Below, piece after piece: positions 32,424 to 41,698 of a stretch of 64,000 nucleotides of DNA. A model generated the notes under the pieces. It searched no databases and was not told where the DNA came from. It saw nothing but the letters and a program-made list of their open reading frames with translations. The position numbers and the translations under genes were made by a program. The DNA is from CAWAYR01 sp050250875 (lineage in GTDB: Bacteria > Acidobacteriota > Vicinamibacteria > Vicinamibacterales > UBA2999). The DNA lies in assembly GCA_050250875.1 (NCBI GenBank), contig JBFWNV010000009.1, forward strand, positions 1 to 64,000. Reading direction: 5' to 3'. How positions within the stretch are numbered: the first letter of the stretch is position 1; each line of letters starts with the position of its first letter.

Positions 32424-35408
32424 ATGATCCCGCTGGCGGACGCCGTTGACACCGAGGAGGCGATGCGGCGCTATGTGGCCGCACTCGACCCTGGTCCCAG
32501 CGCGCCAGCTGTCGTCGCGGTGATCGGGGCGGGCTCCGGGGCATTGCCCGCCGCCGTGCACGCCCGTTGGCCGGATGCGGCCGTCGTGATTCTGGAGCCG
32601 GTGCCTGAACCGGCGCGCGCAGCCCCTCCGCAGATGCGGGAACTCGTCGAGTCCGGCCGCCTGATCACGAGCATGGCGGTCGGCAGCGACGCCGCGAGCC
32701 AGTTGTGGCGCGCGTTCGACCGCTGGGGCACCAGCCCGCACGTGGTCGTCAACCCGGTGCTCGTCCGGACGATTCCGACCGCGATGAAGTCGGCGGCACG
32801 GATCCTCGGGCGCGCGGTTGCCGCAGCGCGCATGAATGCCGACGCGCGCGCTTCGCAGGCCGGGCCATACCTGCTGAACACGCTTCGCAACCTCGGTCAC
32901 ATCGAGCGCGGGTCCGACGTGGCGTGTCTGCGCAACCGATTCCTCGACATGCCGGCGGTCGTCGTCGGGGCCGGGCCATCCCTGGACACGCAGATCGAGA
33001 GCCTCCGGCTGATCCAGTCGCGCGCATTGCTGATCGCCACCGACACCGCGTGGCGGCCACTGGCCATTGCCGGGATCGAGCCGCATCTCGTCGTCGCGCT
33101 CGACCCGACCGCCGCCAATGGCCAGCACCTGCGCGATGTCCCGGCGGCGGCGCTGCCGTGGATCGTCGCCGAAGGAAGCGTCGATCCAGACGCCCTGGCG
33201 ACGTTGACGGGCCGGGTCGCAATCTTCAGGGTCGCTCGCCATCACCCGTGGCCGTGGCTGCAGGCGTCGGGACTCGATCGCGGTCTCCTGCGGGCATGGG
33301 GGTCGGTGTTGACCTCGAGCCTGGACCTCGCCCTGATGTGCGGGTGTCATCCGGTGGCGCTCGTCGGAGCCGACCTGGCGTTCACCGGCGGCCGCCCATA
33401 CTGCCGCGGCACGACGCACGAGGAGATGTGGGCCACCCACCTCGGTGGCGGCGCCACGCTTCATCAGGTGTGGGCGGATGTTCTCGCCGCCCGTGCACAG
33501 ACCGAACTGCCGGACGTCACCGGAACGACCGTGGCCACCGCACCTCACCTCGTCGAGTTCAGGGACTGGATCGTCGCCCGCGCCGGCGACGTGGGCCCAG
33601 GGCGCATTGTCAACGCCTCGGGCGCCGGGATCCTGCATGGCCCCAATGTCGGACAGGCGGCGCTCCATGACCTGCTGGCCGCCAGCCCCGAGCATGCGGC
33701 CGCGATGCGCGAGACATTGGACGGGGTACTGAAGCCAATGCCGGACGAGGGCATCGCTGCCAGGAGGCGCAGCGCGATGTGGCGTGCCGCGGAGTCGGAC
33801 CGAAGCGCCTGGAAAGCGTTCGCCGGACCAGCGGTGACCGACGAGGCCATCGAGGCTGCACTGAGCGCCGGGTTGACCGACGCCGCCTCCGCCGGCTCGG
33901 CGGCGGAGCAAGCCCGGCGCCGGGTGCGTCAGCGCTGGTGGCCCGCCGACCGAATCGTCGCGGCTCGGGCCCTGCTGACGGGCGAGCCGTTCCCCCCCGA
34001 GGTCTGCCGTCCGGCCAGCCGGTCCCGAGGCCACGACGACCTTGCTGACCGGGCGCTGCGGATTGTCGACGAACTGCTCGCGAGGTCCTGGCTGGTGGCG
34101 CCGGTCGAGGAGCAGGGCTTCATGATGGCCGACGCGCCGTTGTCCTGCCGGTTCGCTTGGGCGCTGTCGGTCAAAGGGCTGGTGGGCGAGCTCGAGGAAG
34201 TCATCCTCGACGTCGAATGCGAGCAGTTCGGCGCGGGCGGCGTCGCTGACGCGGCCTATTGGCGAGGAGCCGTCGCGTCGACGCCGGGCGACGAGGCGCC
34301 AGGGGGCGGAGCGCACCCGCCCAGCGAGACGGCCGCTCGGGCGGCACTCGAACTCGAGCGTGTCGCCGTTCGTTTGTGGACGGCCGCTCCGGCCTTGTCG
34401 CGGCGCGGACGGCGAATCCTCGGTGCTGCGCGGCGCGGCCTGGCTCACCCATCCATGCTGCGTTCCGTCGCGACCGTCGTCGACATCGACGGTACTCGCA
34501 CCACGGTTCCGCTCGTGCCCGACGCCTTCGCGAGAGCCGTCACCGGGACCGTCGTGCTCGATGGCGTCGACGACCCCGAACCTCGCCAAGCGTTCCTACG
34601 GAACGTGGCACTGGCGGTCGAGCCGCGCGTCTTGACCGAGGCCGGTTGTCCGACCGGCTGGTCGGTGTGCGGCGACGTCATGGCCCGGGCCGTCTTCACG
34701 CCGGCGACGGGCGCCTCGGCCAGTCTGCTGGTCGACGAAGCCGGTCGGATCGAGACGGGGGCGAGCTGGCCAGCGCATATCACCGGCGAGATCCCGTGGG
34801 GTGACGAAGGCGGCGCGATCGCGTGGAACGCCGTGGACTGGTCGTGGTCCTGGCGCCCGCGACCCGGCGCAGCGACCGTGTCCGGCCGGTTTCCGGTCCG
34901 GCCCGTGCACATCGCGGTGGGAGAGCGGGGCGCAGTCGTGTTGACCGATCCCGATGGGGGGGTGTGGCGATGGACGCCAGGGAGTCCGGCAATCCGCTTG
35001 TGCGAGCTCCCGCTGTCAGGCATTCCGAGGTTCGAAGGCAACCGGCTCCTGGTGGGTCCCACCGTCCGCGATCGGCAGGGCCGGGTCGTTCGACGGCAGC
35101 TGCGGCACGAGTGGGAGGTCGACGTGGCATCGGGCCGATGGACGAGCATCGCCGCCGGCAAGGCCGGCCAAGGAGCGAAGGCGGCCAGCAGCCTCGACCT
35201 CACCGCGACCACGCATCCATTCGGCGACGCAGTGCGCCTGCAGTCCCGGTCGGGAGCGTCATGGTGGCTGGCCTGCCATGCCCCGCTCGGGGTCGCCTGG
35301 ACCGGCCGGTCGCTGCTCGTGACGACCGGGATGGGGGACCTGCTGTTGTTTCCGCGGCTCCTCGACCGTCTGTTGTCCTCCGAGCCTGGCCCGGACCTTG
35401 CCCGCTAG
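32424..35408 (+). CDS. Maf-type (DUF115/MptE-like) flagellin glycosyltransferase with long C-terminal extension
   Basis: 994 residues, against about 600-700 for most Maf proteins. The core (residues ~60-470) has the DUF115 signature AVVVGAGPSLDTQIESL at about 178, then LLIATDTAWRPLAIAGIEPH and VALVGADLAFTGGRPYC. Maf proteins transfer pseudaminic or legionaminic acid to flagellin Ser/Thr, which fits the CMP-nonulosonate operon nearby and the flagellin at 17492. The last ~450 residues are unusual: a Trp/Arg-rich region and beta-rich segments (GGVWRWTPGSPAIRLCELPL) reminiscent of a propeller. Flagellin as target is inference. Confidence 0.82.
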   Translation: MIPLADAVDTEEAMRRYVAALDPGPSAPAVVAVIGAGSGALPAAVHARWPDAAVVILEPVPEPARAAPPQMRELVESGRLITSMAVGSDAASQLWRAFDRWGTSPHVVVNPVLVRTIPTAMKSAARILGRAVAAARMNADARASQAGPYLLNTLRNLGHIERGSDVACLRNRFLDMPAVVVGAGPSLDTQIESLRLIQSRALLIATDTAWRPLAIAGIEPHLVVALDPTAANGQHLRDVPAAALPWIVAEGSVDPDALATLTGRVAIFRVARHHPWPWLQASGLDRGLLRAWGSVLTSSLDLALMCGCHPVALVGADLAFTGGRPYCRGTTHEEMWATHLGGGATLHQVWADVLAARAQTELPDVTGTTVATAPHLVEFRDWIVARAGDVGPGRIVNASGAGILHGPNVGQAALHDLLAASPEHAAAMRETLDGVLKPMPDEGIAARRRSAMWRAAESDRSAWKAFAGPAVTDEAIEAALSAGLTDAASAGSAAEQARRRVRQRWWPADRIVAARALLTGEPFPPEVCRPASRSRGHDDLADRALRIVDELLARSWLVAPVEEQGFMMADAPLSCRFAWALSVKGLVGELEEVILDVECEQFGAGGVADAAYWRGAVASTPGDEAPGGGAHPPSETAARAALELERVAVRLWTAAPALSRRGRRILGAARRGLAHPSMLRSVATVVDIDGTRTTVPLVPDAFARAVTGTVVLDGVDDPEPRQAFLRNVALAVEPRVLTEAGCPTGWSVCGDVMARAVFTPATGASASLLVDEAGRIETGASWPAHITGEIPWGDEGGAIAWNAVDWSWSWRPRPGAATVSGRFPVRPVHIAVGERGAVVLTDPDGGVWRWTPGSPAIRLCELPLSGIPRFEGNRLLVGPTVRDRQGRVVRRQLRHEWEVDVASGRWTSIAAGKAGQGAKAASSLDLTATTHPFGDAVRLQSRSGASWWLACHAPLGVAWTGRSLLVTTGMGDLLLFPRLLDRLLSSEPGPDLAR

Positions 35409-35497
35409 TGCAGGCGTCTCTCGCCGGCGTCGCAGTTCCACGCGAACCCGTGCAGGGATGCCACCCGGCGTTCACGCGGCCGACCACGGCGGTCGGC

Positions 35498-37039
35498 ATG
35501 CCGACACGCGCCAAGGAGATGCGCGGTCCTGTGTTCACGTCGTTCCTGATTCCGTCGGTGTTCGAAGGCGTGACGGCGCGCCATCTGTGCGTCTTCTACA
35601 AGCAACTCGAAGCGTTCGGACGTGATCGGATCGGATTCATAGGGGAGCGTGCCTACTTCCAGGCACCGCATCTGTTCGAGCGCCAGGGGCGTCCTGAATG
35701 GCTGCCGAGCTGGCGCGCGACTTACGGGTACACGCCGCCCGCCGACCTGCACGGTGTTCACACCCGGGCACTGCCGGATGGCGTACTGGATGCGCGGCTG
35801 CGCCGTGTCCGCTCGAGCTGGCGACTGTATCGCCTCCTGGCGCGTCGCCCGCTGCCGGAGCTGGTGTCGGCTGTGGGTGAGGCCCTCGACGCTCTGGGCC
35901 ACGTCGAACGCATCGACGCCGTTCTGCAATTTGCCAACAACCCGAGCGTCTGCCGCGCCGCCATGACGCGGGGCCTGCCGGTCGTGCACAACGAATTCGG
36001 GCCGCTGCGCCCGCCGCAGTACGTCATGACCGCCTACTGGGACCGCAGGGGCGTGAGTCTCGGCTCTGATGCGGCGCGACGCTACGCGCGGTTTCGACGC
36101 CAGACGGTCGACGACCGCGTGCCGGTGCTTCATCGTGACGAGATCCTGTATGTGCTGCGACGTGACGCGTCTGTCGAGTCACTGACCGACGTGCCGGCGA
36201 CTTACCGACTCGGCATCGCCCTGCAGGGGGAAGACAACGCACAGGTCCAGGGCATCGGAGCACTGGACCTGATCTCGATGGCCCGTCAGCACTTTCGCGC
36301 CGAAGAGATCTGCATCCGGTATCACCCGGGCTCACTGGCCCGCTACCCGGACAGTCTGGGCATCCCGGATACCTCGTCGACGCCGACCGGGTTCATCAGC
36401 CGGTGCGACGCGGTGCTCACGGTGAGTTCGGGGACAGCCCTCGAAGCGATGCTGCTGGGGCGGCGGGCGATCGTCGTCGGCGACAGTCCGCTGGCGGTGG
36501 CGGCCCAACGGGACGTCGCCCAAGACGCTGGGGCGGGCCGAGACGACCATCTCTGCGCACTGAACTTCCTGGTCTTCGGCTATCTCGTGCCCGGCGAGTT
36601 GATGTTCGATGCCGAGTACGTGCGCTGGCGACTGTCCGAGCCATCGGAGCCGGCGATCTATCGGCACCATTTGCGGTGGTACCGGGACCGCCTCCGCGAC
36701 GCACCAGTCGGCACCAGGGCGACGTCGGGACTGCGCGCCGCCGCCCTGTTGGCCGCCGCGGCCGGCCCGGGCGGGAGCTCGCCGCTGGCCTTGTTCGGGG
36801 CGGGCGGCGCGACCGCGGAGCTGGTCGCCCGGCTCGCCGCCGACGGGCGGCGGGTCGTGGCGATCTTCGACAACGATCCCGCCAAGTGGGGGAGCAGGAT
36901 CGGCGACTTGCCGATCACGGTGCCCGGCGTGATTGCCGACGCCACCGTCGCGGTGGCGTCGACGACGCACGCCGACGCCATGGTCCGCCAACTGCGCGGG
37001 CTCGGCTACGACCACGATCGGATCGTGAGCCTGCAATGA
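35498..37039 (+). CDS. Surface-carbohydrate synthesis protein with C-terminal Rossmann-like module
   Basis: 513 residues from ATG 35498; GTG 35408 (overlapping the Maf stop) and ATG 35519 are alternatives. The central part (residues ~200-400) resembles capsule/Kdo-transferase-like GT-B proteins: RYHPGSLARYPDSLGI and AVLTVSSGTALEAMLLGRRA, then IVVGDSP. Residues ~428-513 form a separate Rossmann-like unit: LALFGAGGATAELVARLAAD, then VVAIFDNDPAKWGSRIGDLP. The same module recurs in the next two genes. Substrate unknown. Confidence 0.65.
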   Translation: MPTRAKEMRGPVFTSFLIPSVFEGVTARHLCVFYKQLEAFGRDRIGFIGERAYFQAPHLFERQGRPEWLPSWRATYGYTPPADLHGVHTRALPDGVLDARLRRVRSSWRLYRLLARRPLPELVSAVGEALDALGHVERIDAVLQFANNPSVCRAAMTRGLPVVHNEFGPLRPPQYVMTAYWDRRGVSLGSDAARRYARFRRQTVDDRVPVLHRDEILYVLRRDASVESLTDVPATYRLGIALQGEDNAQVQGIGALDLISMARQHFRAEEICIRYHPGSLARYPDSLGIPDTSSTPTGFISRCDAVLTVSSGTALEAMLLGRRAIVVGDSPLAVAAQRDVAQDAGAGRDDHLCALNFLVFGYLVPGELMFDAEYVRWRLSEPSEPAIYRHHLRWYRDRLRDAPVGTRATSGLRAAALLAAAAGPGGSSPLALFGAGGATAELVARLAADGRRVVAIFDNDPAKWGSRIGDLPITVPGVIADATVAVASTTHADAMVRQLRGLGYDHDRIVSLQ

Positions 37040-39831
37040 CGTCGGCGCCGCCTGTGACCGCCGTATTGGTGGTGTACCCGTTCTGCCTCGATCATGTCGG
37101 GCACGGGAACATCCAGCGCATTCTGGCGATCGCCAACGACCTGGCCTCGCACGGGATCGCCGTCGACCTCGTCTATCAGCGCAGCGCGCAGGTCGCACCG
37201 GTCGAAGGGCAGTACGCGGCGTTTCGCCGGGTCATCGCCGTGGAGGCCGGGGCCGTCTCGAGCGACGACGACGCCTGCGCCGGACGCCTCGAGCAGTTCT
37301 ATGCCGGGTTCGAGCCGCCGCCCAGACACCTGCGCCCATCGGCTGCGCTGACCGCTCTCGTCAGGGCGCTTCTCGACAGCGAGTCCTATGCGGCGGTGAT
37401 GGCCACCTATGCGTTCACGGCGCCGATCTTCCGCGATCTGCGCCGGCGCGTTCTGACCATCTGCGACGTGCAGGACATCCTGCACGCGCACGCGCAGGCG
37501 TGTCTCGACGCCACCGGCCAGGCCAGTGCGTTCGCCCTGCCCGCCGCCACCGAGGCCTATCTGTGGCGTCAGTGGGACGTGGTCGTCGCCATCACGCCCG
37601 AAGACGGGGCCCGCATCCGGCCAGCCTTGCTCCCGCATCAGCACCTCGTCGTGTCCCGCCACGCCGCGCCGTGTTCGGTGTCGCCGTCCCCGGGCGCTGA
37701 CGACATCGCCTTGTATGCCGGCAGCGACAACCAGTCGAACGTCCGTGGCGTGCGCTGGCTGCTCGAAGAGGTCTGGCCGAGCGTGCACTCGCGGCGTCCG
37801 GCGGCCCGACTGCGTATCGCCGGCCTGATTTGCCGCGCCATTCCGGAGCCCCTGCGTTCGACACCCGGCGTCGACCTGTTGGGGTTCGTGCCAGACCTGA
37901 GCGAGGCGTTGTCGACCGCCGGGGTCCTGGTGGCGCCTTACTTGTACGGCTCCGGGCTGAAGATCAAGGTCGTCGAGGCCGCCTGTGCCGGCAAGGCCGT
38001 GGTCACGACACGGGCCGGCGTGGTCGGGTCCGGCCTCAGTCCCGGTCGGGCACTGGCCGTGGCCGACGATCCTCTCGCCTTCGCCGACGCGATCGTGGGC
38101 TGGCTCGGCGACCGGACCGCGCGCGTGAGGGTCGGCGAGCGTGCATTGGCCGAGGCGCACGCCCTGTACTCTGCCGACGCCTGCTACGCACCGATCAGGC
38201 TGGCCCTCGACATCTTCCGCCGCGACGGGCTGTCGCCTCCCGGCCACCCGATCGCTCCGGCCAGCGTCGCCCGGGTGAAACGGGTGATCGGCCTCGTCGG
38301 CCCGACCAGCGTGGTGGTGTGGGGAAACGGTTCGCACACCCGGGCTCTGGTCGGGGCGCTGGCCGAGGCTGGCGTGCGGATCGACGGGATCGTCGACGGC
38401 CGCGCCACGTCAGCCGGGAGCAGCGCCGAAGGGCTGCCGGTGTACCCCGGCCAGGCGTTCGAACCAGGAACCGACACGCTGGTCGTTCTGTCTTCGGAGA
38501 CCTTCGAACGCGAGATGTGGCAGGACCTCGAAGGGTCCCGCCGAGCCGGCGCGCTGGTGATGGGTCTCGCCGAGCCTCGCCTGATCAGCGAAGCGATTCT
38601 GAAGCGGCTGCCGGCGATGGCGCGTGCGGCGTTCGAGTCGCGCCCACCTGAGTCGCCGCATGACGTGCCGACCCTCGTTCTGTGGGATTCGCTGCCCGAC
38701 GATCGGCGCTGGTGGCGCGTCAGTGTCCTGCAGCAGCTGGCTGCGGCATACCGCGAGCGCGGCGGGCAGCCGATCGTCGTGACATCCTCCCGCGTCGCGG
38801 ACGGATTCTCTGCCGCAGGCGCCGGGGCCGCCGTTCGCGTACTGCCGGTGATCGAGCTGTCGGGCGAGCGAGTCGAGGCCCAGGCCGTGGATGGCCGGCT
38901 GCCCTCGCTGGTCCGCGCTGCCGAGGTGCTGACGCCGCCGATGCTCCGAGCGCTGTCACACGTCCAGCTGCGCTCCGGTGATCTCATGGTCGTCATCGAG
39001 CCGACGCTGTCGGAGTGTCTGGCGCTGGGGCGGGCACTCGACGAACTGCCGAACCAGATGAGGCCGTCGCTGGCGGTCTGGGTCCCGTCCTCGTGCCTGG
39101 TGGCGGGTCCGGAGGCCAGGGAGGTCGAGCCCTGGTGGCGTCTGGCGATTGAGGTGCTGGCGGCACGGGTCGGCGGCCGCCTCGCGCTCGTCACTCCCGA
39201 TGCCGACGATGCCGAAAGGCTCACGGTGACCTGGCAGCGCGCTGTCACGCCTGTTGGTCATCCAATGCCGCCGCGGCGGGCCAGTCAGGTCGGACCCGTG
39301 GCCCGGGTGCTGTGCGTCGGTCACCCGTCGTGGCCACCGGTGCAGCCGCTCCTGGAGGCGCTCAGCCATGCGAGAACCTCCCGGCGCCTCGATGTCTGCG
39401 TGGCATGGCGATCGGAGCAGGGCGATGGCCGTCCAGGCGGGCTTGAAAACCGGGCGCCCGAGCTGGCCGCGGAACTCGACGTCCGTCTGCTCGATCGGGC
39501 CTCCGCCGACGGGATGGAGGCTGCACTGGCCGAGGCTGACCTCCTCGTGCTGCTCGATGACGAGGAGCGACAGTGGACGGCTCCACTGCGGGCCCGCGCC
39601 GAGGCGCTCGGTCTGCCCGTCGTCGCGCCAGCTGCTGCCATCGACCTGGAGGCCTGCCTCGATGGTCTGCGGCGGCGACCGACGCTGGCGACTGCCGGTG
39701 GGGATACCGCCGGTGCTGATGCTGTTCTCGAGACCCTGTGCGCCGCGGCCCGGTGGAATGGCGGCGTTGATCACCTGTTCATGCCACGGACAACTGTCTC
39801 TTCTCGATTCGCGATGGAGATGCACCCATGA
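37036..39831 (+). CDS. Large multidomain GT4 glycosyltransferase with Rossmann-like module and second GT-like half
   Basis: 931 residues, starting in an ATGA overlap. Residues 1-410 form a GT4 transferase (PFCLDHVGHGNIQRILAIAN; YAGSDNQSNVRGVRWLLEEV; VLVAPYLYGSGLKIKVVEAA; AGKAVVTTRAGV). Residues ~425-520 are the Rossmann-like module (VVVWGNGSHTRALVGALAEA, then IDGIVDGRATS). The last ~400 residues look like a degraded second GT-B-type unit (LVLWDSLPDDRRWWRVSVLQ; VLCVGHPSWPPVQPLLEALS). Probably adds one or more sugars to the surface glycan. Confidence 0.75.
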   Translation: MTSAPPVTAVLVVYPFCLDHVGHGNIQRILAIANDLASHGIAVDLVYQRSAQVAPVEGQYAAFRRVIAVEAGAVSSDDDACAGRLEQFYAGFEPPPRHLRPSAALTALVRALLDSESYAAVMATYAFTAPIFRDLRRRVLTICDVQDILHAHAQACLDATGQASAFALPAATEAYLWRQWDVVVAITPEDGARIRPALLPHQHLVVSRHAAPCSVSPSPGADDIALYAGSDNQSNVRGVRWLLEEVWPSVHSRRPAARLRIAGLICRAIPEPLRSTPGVDLLGFVPDLSEALSTAGVLVAPYLYGSGLKIKVVEAACAGKAVVTTRAGVVGSGLSPGRALAVADDPLAFADAIVGWLGDRTARVRVGERALAEAHALYSADACYAPIRLALDIFRRDGLSPPGHPIAPASVARVKRVIGLVGPTSVVVWGNGSHTRALVGALAEAGVRIDGIVDGRATSAGSSAEGLPVYPGQAFEPGTDTLVVLSSETFEREMWQDLEGSRRAGALVMGLAEPRLISEAILKRLPAMARAAFESRPPESPHDVPTLVLWDSLPDDRRWWRVSVLQQLAAAYRERGGQPIVVTSSRVADGFSAAGAGAAVRVLPVIELSGERVEAQAVDGRLPSLVRAAEVLTPPMLRALSHVQLRSGDLMVVIEPTLSECLALGRALDELPNQMRPSLAVWVPSSCLVAGPEAREVEPWWRLAIEVLAARVGGRLALVTPDADDAERLTVTWQRAVTPVGHPMPPRRASQVGPVARVLCVGHPSWPPVQPLLEALSHARTSRRLDVCVAWRSEQGDGRPGGLENRAPELAAELDVRLLDRASADGMEAALAEADLLVLLDDEERQWTAPLRARAEALGLPVVAPAAAIDLEACLDGLRRRPTLATAGGDTAGADAVLETLCAAARWNGGVDHLFMPRTTVSSRFAMEMHP

Positions 39832-40868
39832 CTGCTGTGTTCGACCTTCTCGCCGCCCTGGCGGCACTGCCCGCTGACTGGCACGGTGCCGGTTGTCTCG
39901 AGATGCCGAACCTCGAAGCCCTGGCCCGGCATGCGGCGGCGCGCCGGATCCATCGGTCGGTCGAAACCGGCGCCGGGAAGAGCACGCTTCTACTGTCGCA
40001 TTTGAGCGAACGACATCTGGTATTCGCCCTTGATGCCGGTGACAGCCTGACCAGAGCGGCCGGGAGTCGCCTGTTGCGTCGGGACCGGGTGCAGTTCATC
40101 GATGGGCCGTCGCAGTTGACGCTGATGCGGCATCAGTTCACCGAGCCGCTGCAGCTGGCGTTCATCGACGGTCCGCACGGCTTCCCGTTCCCGAACCTCG
40201 AATACTGGAAGATCTACCCACACCTCGAGCAGGGCGCCCTGCTCGTCGTTGACGACATCCATATCCCGACCATTCGCCAGCTGTTCGACTTCCTGCGCGA
40301 AGACGAGATGTTCACGTTGCTCGAGACGGTCGGGAAGACAGCGTTCTTCGAAAGAACGGCGGCCCCGACGTTCTCTCCGGTCGAAGACGGTTGGTGGCTT
40401 CAGCAGTACAACACCCGGCGATTTCCGGTGCCCTACGATGACGTTGGCGCCTGTGGCACGGAGTGGCGCCAGCCGCTCGGCACCGGACAACGGGAATCCG
40501 ACCCGGCGGCGTACCGCGACCGCCTGCTGCCGCTGATCGAGCGCTGGGTCCGCGAACGGCGTCGCATCGCCATCTTCGGAATCGGGGGCCATACCGAGCA
40601 GCTCTTTGCCTTCGTCCCCGAACTGGCCCGGCTCGACCTCGTGGCGTACCTCGACAGCGACCCGGCGAGGCGCGGTACCCAGTACCGAGGCGTCGAGGTG
40701 CGGCAGCCGGAATGGGCCGCCGGCGGCGCCGACGTCGTGCTGTGCTCGTCCTACGCCAATGAGCTGACGCAACTGGCATTGCTCGACCAGGTCGCGGTGA
40801 AGGCCGTGCTGTCTCATCCCGTGGGGGCCGCGGCGACGACCGAGTCGTCGCGTAGTCAGGCGGCCTGA
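39828..40868 (+). CDS. Class I methyltransferase with C-terminal Rossmann-like module
   Basis: 346 residues, 4-nt overlap with the gene before. Residues ~35-170 match the Methyltransf_24-type fold: HRSVETGAGKSTLLLSHLSE (SAM site), LAFIDGPHGFPFPNLEYWKI and LVVDDIHIPTIRQLFDF. Residues ~245-335 repeat the module of the two preceding genes: RIAIFGIGGHTEQLFAFVPE, then LVAYLDSDPARRGTQYRGVE. Likely methylates a sugar; substrate unknown. Confidence 0.78.
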   Translation: MTAVFDLLAALAALPADWHGAGCLEMPNLEALARHAAARRIHRSVETGAGKSTLLLSHLSERHLVFALDAGDSLTRAAGSRLLRRDRVQFIDGPSQLTLMRHQFTEPLQLAFIDGPHGFPFPNLEYWKIYPHLEQGALLVVDDIHIPTIRQLFDFLREDEMFTLLETVGKTAFFERTAAPTFSPVEDGWWLQQYNTRRFPVPYDDVGACGTEWRQPLGTGQRESDPAAYRDRLLPLIERWVRERRRIAIFGIGGHTEQLFAFVPELARLDLVAYLDSDPARRGTQYRGVEVRQPEWAAGGADVVLCSSYANELTQLALLDQVAVKAVLSHPVGAAATTESSRSQAA

Positions 40869-40882
40869 CGGCCGAAACGCTC

Positions 40883-41698
40883 ATGGGCGAAGTCCTGAAG
40901 ACGCTGGCAGCCGCGACGCTGCAGCCGCGCGACGAGCACAACAAGCGCCTGTTCGTCGATTTGTCCGAGTCGGTACACATCCACTATCGCGAACACCGGT
41001 GGGTGTTCGGCGTGGCGGAGTTCCGACACTTTGCGACGGTGATCGCCGAGGCGGCCTCGTCGCTCGAGGCCGCGGTGTCAGCCGGGTATCGCTCCAGGAG
41101 CGACGACGAATGCCGACGGAACGTGCAGGTGCCGACCGAAGTCATTGCCGGCTCGCAGGTGGACGCACTGCCGCTGCCGCAGCCGGCGCAATCGAAGTAC
41201 TTCGACGATCGACTGGTGATCGAGCAGCAGACGCCATCGGTGAAGGACAAGTTCCACGTGCACTACCGCGACCTGCGGCTCGTCTTCAACAACGACCGTA
41301 CGTTCCTCGAGGTGTGCGACGCGTTCACCAGAGCGGCGGCGACATACCGAGCGGACCTGGCGCTCGCGGATGTGCGCCCGCGGTGGACACGGGAGCAGGT
41401 CGGTCCCCTCGACCACGTCGACGTGGGTGTGCCGATCCTGCTCGACCAGAGCGGCGTCATCATCGACGGCCACCATCGCTACTATGCGGCACGCGCCCGG
41501 GGAGCAGAGCGAATTCAGGCTCTCCGGTTGGCGATGTCGTTCGACGAATCGCTGCCGTTGCGGCAGTTTGAGCTGGCGCTGAAGGAGACACGCCAGTGGG
41601 GAATGCTCGCGCTGTACAAGCGAGTACTTGCGCAGGCGTGCGGGGCGTCGTGCTGCGACGCATGCCTGCCGGACGAGAGGCTTCAGGCGTCGCGATAG
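40883..41698 (+). CDS. ParB-like domain protein with two HxHYR repeats
   Basis: 271 residues. Two copies of a short unit: SVHIHYREHRWVFGVAEFRH and KFHVHYRDLRLVFNNDRTFL. Then, at about residues 175-215, a ParB/Srx-like fold: VDVGVPILLDQSGVIIDGHH, then RYYAARARGAERIQALRL. GHHRYxAAxxxG is the ParB nucleotide-binding box; in glycan loci such domains have no known chromosome-segregation role. Five Cys near the C-terminus (ACGASCCDACLP). It ends 16 nt inside the convergent glycosyltransferase gene. Function unknown. Confidence 0.65.
   Translation: MGEVLKTLAAATLQPRDEHNKRLFVDLSESVHIHYREHRWVFGVAEFRHFATVIAEAASSLEAAVSAGYRSRSDDECRRNVQVPTEVIAGSQVDALPLPQPAQSKYFDDRLVIEQQTPSVKDKFHVHYRDLRLVFNNDRTFLEVCDAFTRAAATYRADLALADVRPRWTREQVGPLDHVDVGVPILLDQSGVIIDGHHRYYAARARGAERIQALRLAMSFDESLPLRQFELALKETRQWGMLALYKRVLAQACGASCCDACLPDERLQASR

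Noticed and set aside
32367..34589. 740-residue open frame on the minus strand
   Set aside because: Antisense to the Maf protein, whose DUF115 signature is on the plus strand; composition is that of a shadow frame.
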